Shown piece by piece: positions 46,577 to 50,741 of a stretch of DNA of 50,741 bases (its first letter is position 1; every line of letters begins with the position of its first letter). Below the pieces are notes generated by a model. The model made no database searches. It worked only from the letters and a program-made list of their open reading frames with translations, and was not told where the DNA came from. Location of the stretch: assembly GCA_024225635.1 (NCBI GenBank), contig JAAEMK010000144.1, forward strand, positions 1 through 50,741, given 5' to 3'. A program made the position numbers and the translations under genes. The stretch is from Desulfobacteraceae bacterium. Lineage in GTDB: Bacteria; Desulfobacterota; Desulfobacteria; Desulfobacterales; Desulfobacteraceae.

Positions 46577-47767
46577 ATGACAGAACCCATCTCCAGCCTG
46601 TTCACATCTGAATCCGTGACGGAAGGACATCCTGATAAAGTTGCGGATGCCATATCCGATAGCATTCTTGATGCAATAATGGCCGAGGACAAAAACTGCA
46701 GGGTTGCCTGTGAAACCCTGGTAACAACCGGCCTTGCAATGATTGCCGGAGAGATAAGCACCGATTGCTATGTAGATATCCCGGAAATAGTAAGGCAGAC
46801 CATACGGGACATCGGATACAACTCATCCAACATGGGGTTTGACTGGCAGACCTGCTCGGTGGTGACCAGCATCGACCACCAGTCCCCGGACATTGCCCAG
46901 GGCGTGGACGAGGGAGCGGGCCTCCACAAGGAACAGGGCGCAGGCGACCAGGGCCTCATGTTCGGCTTTGCAACGGATGAGACACCGGAACTGATGCCCA
47001 TGCCCGTAATCTACGCCCACAAGCTTACCCAGCGCCTCACCCAGGTGAGAAAAAACGGCGCCCTTGATTTCCTTCGCCCCGACGGCAAATCCCAGGTGAC
47101 CGTCGAGTATGTGGACGGAAAACCCAAACGGGTCGACACCATCGTTGTTTCCGCCCAGCACAAGCCCGATGTCACCCATGAACAGCTCAAGGAAGCCATC
47201 ACCAAGGAGGTAATCCAGAAGGTGATTCCCGCCGAGATGATGAACGGGGACACAAAAATCTTCATCAATCCCACGGGTAAGTTCGTCATCGGCGGCCCCA
47301 TGGGAGACTGCGGCCTCACCGGCCGGAAGATCATCGTTGACACCTATGGCGGACAGGGAAGCCACGGCGGCGGATGCTTCTCCGGCAAGGATCCCTCCAA
47401 GGTGGACAGAAGCGCCTCCTACATGGGAAGATACATTGCCAAGAACCTTGTTGCCGCAGGCCTTGCCCACAAATGTGAAGTCCAGGTGGCCTACGCCATC
47501 GGTATCGCCCAGCCGGTATCCCTGCTGGTGGACTTCATGGGAACAGGCAAGATCCCGGAGAAACTGGCCGTGGAGATCATCAAAGAGGTCTTTGACCTGA
47601 CACCTGCCGGCATCATCAAAACCCTGGACCTGAAGCGCCCCATCTACAAAAAGACCTCGGCCTACGGCCACTTTGGAAGAAACGATCCCGACTTCACCTG
47701 GGAAAGAACGGACAAGGTTGATGAGATCAGGGAAAAAACCGGTCTGGAACACATCGTTAAATTTTAA
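46577..47767 (+). CDS. metK: S-adenosylmethionine synthetase
   Basis: 396 residues, normal length. The signatures [12 protein letters not shown] at the N-terminus, [12 protein letters not shown] and the glycine-rich [16 protein letters not shown] are present. It makes SAM from methionine and ATP. The start has an AAGGAGCGAAAGCC upstream. It is followed 16 bp later by ahcY. I looked for a SAM or SAH riboswitch in the 131-bp leader and saw none. Confidence 0.98.
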   Translation: MTEPISSLFTSESVTEGHPDKVADAISDSILDAIMAEDKNCRVACETLVTTGLAMIAGEISTDCYVDIPEIVRQTIRDIGYNSSNMGFDWQTCSVVTSIDHQSPDIAQGVDEGAGLHKEQGAGDQGLMFGFATDETPELMPMPVIYAHKLTQRLTQVRKNGALDFLRPDGKSQVTVEYVDGKPKRVDTIVVSAQHKPDVTHEQLKEAITKEVIQKVIPAEMMNGDTKIFINPTGKFVIGGPMGDCGLTGRKIIVDTYGGQGSHGGGCFSGKDPSKVDRSASYMGRYIAKNLVAAGLAHKCEVQVAYAIGIAQPVSLLVDFMGTGKIPEKLAVEIIKEVFDLTPAGIIKTLDLKRPIYKKTSAYGHFGRNDPDFTWERTDKVDEIREKTGLEHIVKF

Positions 47768-47783
47768 GGAGTATATAGATATA

Positions 47784-49223
47784 ATGACAGACAACCAAAC
47801 TGAATACATGGAGCTTGACCTCAGCCTCAAATACAAGGTTAAGGATATCAGCCTTGCCATGGACGGGCACAAGGACATGCAGCTCTCGGAAAAAGAGATG
47901 CCTGGTCTCATGGCGCTTCGGAAAAAATACGGCACGGACAAACCCCTCAAGGGGTTCAAGATCATGGGCAGCCTGCACATGACCACCCAGACGGCCATGC
48001 TCATCGACACCCTGTACGAACTGGGCGCCGACCTGAGATGGGCCACTTGCAACATCTTCTCCACCCAGGACCATGCCGCGGCCGCCATTGCCGAAAAAGG
48101 CTCGGCAGCCGTGTTTGCCTGGAAGGGCGAGACCCTGGAGGAGTTCTGGTGGTGCACGGAGCAGGCCCTGACCTGGCCCGACGGAAGCGGCCCCGACCTG
48201 ATCGTGGACGACGGCGGCGACGCGACCCTCTTTATCCACCAGGGTGTCAAGGTGGAAGAAGACCCCTCCCTGCTTGAAAACATCTCCGGCAGTGCCGACG
48301 AGATCGTTCTCATGGAGCGGCTCAAGCACGGATACGAGCAGAACCCGACCAAGTGGACCGGGATCGCTAAAAAGATCAAGGGCGTCTCCGAGGAGACCAC
48401 CACCGGCGTTCACAGGCTCTACCACCTGGCCTCGAACAAAGAGCTTCTCTTTCCGGCCATCAACGTCAACGACTCCGTCACCAAGTCAAAGTTTGACAAC
48501 CTCTACGGCTGCCGGGAGTCCCTGGCGGACGGCATCAAGCGGGCCACCGACGTGATGCTGGCCGGCAAGGTTGTTGTCGTGGCAGGTTACGGCGATGTAG
48601 GAAAGGGATGCGCCGCCTCCATGAAGGGCTACGGCGCCCGGGTCATCGTCACCGAGATCGACCCCATCTGCGCGCTCCAGGCAGCAATGGAAGGCTTCCA
48701 GGTAATGACCATGGAAGAGGCGGCCCCCCAGGGAGACCTCTTTGTCACGGCCACGGGCAACTACCAGGTAATCAAGGGCGAGCACATTGCAGAGATGCGG
48801 GATGAAGCCATCATCTGCAACATCGGTCACTTTGACAACGAGATCGAGATGAGCTTCTTTGAGAACAACCCGGCCAACATCAAGACCGAGATCAAACCCC
48901 AGGTGGATAAATGGACCCTGGAGTCCGGAAGCTCGATCATCGTTCTTGCCGAAGGACGGCTTGTGAACCTTGGATGCGCCACCGGCCACCCGAGCTTTGT
49001 CATGAGCAACAGCTTCACCAACCAGACCCTGGCCCAGATCAAGCTTGCCACAGAGGACCTGGAGAAAGAGGTCTACATCCTTCCCAAGGAGCTTGACGAG
49101 GAGGTTGCACGCCTCCACCTGGAGACCCTGGGAGTGAAGATGACCAAGCTTACCCAGGAGCAGGCCGACTACATCGGCGTGCCCGTGGAAGGACCGTTCA
49201 AGCCGGACCACTACAGATATTAG
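47784..49223 (+). CDS. ahcY: S-adenosylhomocysteine hydrolase
   Basis: 479 residues from the ATG at 47784 (AAGGAG upstream). It has the long form of the enzyme. Key blocks are [40 protein letters not shown] and the NAD-binding GYGDVGKG, with the C-terminal KPDHYRY that closes over NAD. It splits SAH into adenosine and homocysteine. Because Pfs-LuxS does the same job by another route, this gene makes luxS dispensable for methionine recycling. It forms a metK-ahcY operon. No SAH riboswitch was seen in the 16-bp gap. Confidence 0.98.
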   Translation: MTDNQTEYMELDLSLKYKVKDISLAMDGHKDMQLSEKEMPGLMALRKKYGTDKPLKGFKIMGSLHMTTQTAMLIDTLYELGADLRWATCNIFSTQDHAAAAIAEKGSAAVFAWKGETLEEFWWCTEQALTWPDGSGPDLIVDDGGDATLFIHQGVKVEEDPSLLENISGSADEIVLMERLKHGYEQNPTKWTGIAKKIKGVSEETTTGVHRLYHLASNKELLFPAINVNDSVTKSKFDNLYGCRESLADGIKRATDVMLAGKVVVVAGYGDVGKGCAASMKGYGARVIVTEIDPICALQAAMEGFQVMTMEEAAPQGDLFVTATGNYQVIKGEHIAEMRDEAIICNIGHFDNEIEMSFFENNPANIKTEIKPQVDKWTLESGSSIIVLAEGRLVNLGCATGHPSFVMSNSFTNQTLAQIKLATEDLEKEVYILPKELDEEVARLHLETLGVKMTKLTQEQADYIGVPVEGPFKPDHYRY

Positions 49224-49243
49224 GCGTTACCGCTTGAAATAAA

Positions 49244-50029
49244 TCATTTGACCGGGGGCCGCACCTTCAGCCCCCGGTCGCTTCCCTGTTTGAACCACCA
49301 GGCATAGAGCTTATCGATCTCGCCCTTTTCCATGAGATCCTTCAAGACCCTGTCGATCCGCTCCAAAAGATGATAATTTCCCTTTTTAACGGCCATGGCA
49401 ACCGGAGTTCCCGGATCAAACCCATTCAGGATTCTCACCTTGAACCCCATCTTTTCAGCCAGGTACAGCCCTACGGCTTTGGGCATTATTGCGGCATGGG
49501 ATTTTCCCTGGAAAAGAAGCTCCATTGCCCGCTCCTTGCTCTTCATCTGACGAATGCGAATCCGGCCCTTGATCCCCAGCTTTTCCCAGTGGGACTCGAT
49601 AAACGAGTGCCTGTCCCCTGTGATGATCTTCTTATAGAGATCCTCCACGGATTCTATGCTTGAATTATCGGCCCTGACAAAAATAACCGTATACCTGTGG
49701 TAATACACCGTTGAAAAATCAAAGAATCTTTTTCTCTCCCCACTGATTTCCATACCCGTGATGAGATCGATGTTGCCATAGCGGAGCCTGCCCACCACAT
49801 CGTCCCAGCTGTCCTGGTAAAAAGTCGCCCCCTCTTCCAACCGGCTGAGCACCAGACGGGCCACATCGGCATCAAAGCCTGTCACCTCCCCCCTTGCCCG
49901 GAACTGGTAGGGCGGAAATCCCGTGGCGATGCCGCAGACAAGTTCATCGGAGCATACAGCCGTTCCCGCCACCATCGAGGTGAACAGAACGACACAAAAG
50001 GAAATAACGGATATTGAACCACGTCCCAT
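49244..50029 (-). CDS. Periplasmic amino-acid-type substrate-binding protein
   Basis: 261 residues from the ATG at 50029, which has an AAGAGCT site and begins a signal peptide (VISFCVVLFTSMVAGTAVC). The domain is the family-3 solute-binding fold: ELVCGIATGFPPYQF, GFDADVARLVLSRL, NIDLITGMEISGERKRFFDF and YYHRYTVIFV. It would bind a small polar ligand. No permease or ATPase gene is adjacent; such orphan binding proteins often serve another transporter or a sensor. The hairpin at 49250-49279 lies inside its last codons. Confidence 0.88.
   Translation of the reverse strand: MGRGSISVISFCVVLFTSMVAGTAVCSDELVCGIATGFPPYQFRARGEVTGFDADVARLVLSRLEEGATFYQDSWDDVVGRLRYGNIDLITGMEISGERKRFFDFSTVYYHRYTVIFVRADNSSIESVEDLYKKIITGDRHSFIESHWEKLGIKGRIRIRQMKSKERAMELLFQGKSHAAIMPKAVGLYLAEKMGFKVRILNGFDPGTPVAMAVKKGNYHLLERIDRVLKDLMEKGEIDKLYAWWFKQGSDRGLKVRPPVK
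49250..49279. terminator. GC-rich hairpin at convergent gene ends
   Basis: Perfect 10-bp arms GACCGGGGGC (49250-49259) and GCCCCCGGTC (49270-49279) lie 27 bp after the ahcY stop. It lies inside the coding end of the convergent binding-protein gene. It could stop ahcY transcription, but no U-run follows. Confidence 0.4.
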
Positions 50030-50342
50030 GGCCAGCTCTTCTATATGAACGCCTTCTTTTTTTTTACAAACAGCCGGATCTACTACCGATCTCCACCAAC
50101 AAAAGACCGTATGGAATAATAGCAAACAGCACCGGGCAAGGCAAGCCATGCTGCAATGCGGCATAAAAAATATGCTTTTTTCTCATAAAAAATTTGCTTT
50201 ATTCCGTTTTTCATAATACTACATTTTTATTTCTCACTAAACACTGCTTAATGAGAAATAGCATTGAAGCAACTCCCTTTGACTGTTTGATTACGGTGAA
50301 AACCGGGCCAGGGGAAAAAGAGTATTCAAACCAGGAGGAGAA
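50030..50342. promoter_or_regulatory. Divergent intergenic region with two inverted repeats
   Basis: GCATA...TATGC followed by six T (50161-50181) resembles a weak terminator. The inverted repeat TATTTCTCA (50228-50236) and TGAGAAATA (50252-50260), with a 15-nt loop, lies about 85 bp before the PstS-like gene and could be an operator. AT-rich; no gene found. Confidence 0.4.
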
Positions 50343-50741
50343 ATGAAAAAAGTTACCATCAGTTTCATTGTTGCCATGGCGCTCTTTGCAGGTGTTGCAT
50401 GTGCCGAGACCGTCATCATCTGCAACCCCGGGGTTCAGGAGACCGAGATACCCCAAAAAGCGCTCCAGAAAATTTTCCTTGGGAAAATGACTAAATGGAG
50501 TGACAACTCCAGGATCAACATTGTCGTGCTCAAGGATCCGGACCAGCACAAGCTGTTTTTGAAGAGCTACATCCGCAGGACCAACTCCCAATGGAAGAGT
50601 CACTGGAAAAAAATGGTGTTTACGGGAAAAGGCGTAAAACCCCGGCAGTTTGACGACACCGGAGCCTACCTTGAGTACATCGCCTCCACCCCCGGCGCGG
50701 TAGGGTATGTCGACGCAGGCCTTGCAAAGGATACTGTCAAA
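50343..50741 (+). CDS. PstS-like phosphate/substrate-binding protein, 3' end outside window
   Basis: The first 133 codons are visible. A strong AGGAGGAGA site precedes the ATG at 50343, and a signal peptide (ISFIVAMALFAGVACA) follows. The sequence VIICNPGVQETEIPQKALQK, LGKMTKWSDNSRINIVVL and TPGAVGYVDA is that of short PstS-type periplasmic binding proteins. Homologues are often annotated as phosphate ABC transporter substrate-binding proteins, although many stand alone without a permease. The gene runs off the right edge. Confidence 0.85.
   Translation, partial: MKKVTISFIVAMALFAGVACAETVIICNPGVQETEIPQKALQKIFLGKMTKWSDNSRINIVVLKDPDQHKLFLKSYIRRTNSQWKSHWKKMVFTGKGVKPRQFDDTGAYLEYIASTPGAVGYVDAGLAKDTVK

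Noticed and set aside
46823-48403. 526-codon minus-strand open frame over metK and ahcY
   Set aside because: It is the antisense shadow of two highly conserved genes with strong codon bias; no start signal or domain is visible.

Overview
Cautiously, the window looks like a chromosomal segment of a Gram-negative, anaerobe-type bacterium, most likely a Desulfobacterota (Desulfobacteraceae-like) member. The grounds are outer-membrane and lipoprotein genes (TonB receptor, lipobox), a single-chain long PurL, hybrid kinases with a HDFNN phospho-acceptor box, Feo ferrous-iron uptake and moderately GC-rich coding sequence. No rRNA, tRNA, insertion sequence, prophage or CRISPR array was seen. The taxon is an inference.

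Layout. 1-2.7 kb: LOG-family lysine decarboxylase-like protein (cut by the window edge), a solitary DNA methyltransferase and an HSL-type esterase. 2.7-11 kb: a Cache-HAMP-GGDEF diguanylate cyclase, a broken copy of the esterase tail, a secreted M14 carboxypeptidase, a CapA-like protein, and a lipoprotein fusing a HAD-like phosphatase to a glycerophosphodiesterase. 11.2-17.1 kb: purL-purM with a divergent LysR regulator. 17.4-22.4 kb: the standout region, described below. 22.4-27.2 kb: small cupin and CGGC proteins, a DUF2914 protein joined to a CdaA-CdaR fusion diadenylate cyclase, a 2-hydroxyacid dehydrogenase, and a lone domain normally found at the front of larger TPR/NTPase proteins. 27.3-34.3 kb: uvrB-uvrC, glnS, a PAS-LuxR regulator and a 64-residue repeat protein. 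34.5-40.4 kb: iron module (PchR-like AraC regulator, TonB receptor, feoA, feoB). 40.5-46.4 kb: cysS, ispF, amidase, methyltransferase, PfkB/adenosine kinase-like protein. 46.5-49.2 kb: metK-ahcY. 49.2 kb to the end: two periplasmic binding proteins, the last one cut by the window edge.

Main result. 17458-22327 reads as an autoinducer-2 operon: a LuxP-like binding protein with every AI-2/borate contact residue I can recall from Vibrio harveyi LuxP, a LuxQ-like hybrid sensor kinase, and the SAH/MTA nucleosidase pfs. It is followed by a luxS gene reduced to its first ~23 and last ~24 codons, joined in frame with about 100 codons missing between. The receptor is therefore apparently intact while the synthase at this locus is destroyed. 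The same window carries metK, ahcY and an adenosine kinase-like gene, a complete alternative route for SAH removal that makes luxS dispensable. The simplest reading is a former AI-2 producer turned listener; this needs a whole-genome check for a second luxS.

Secondary results. Two copies of gene tails associated with hairpins (esterase tail at 4676, cysS tail at 34415), a 41-bp perfectly repeated hairpin at 34340 and 40428, another intergenic repeat family at 25514 and 40492, and striking operator-like repeats in front of the iron genes.
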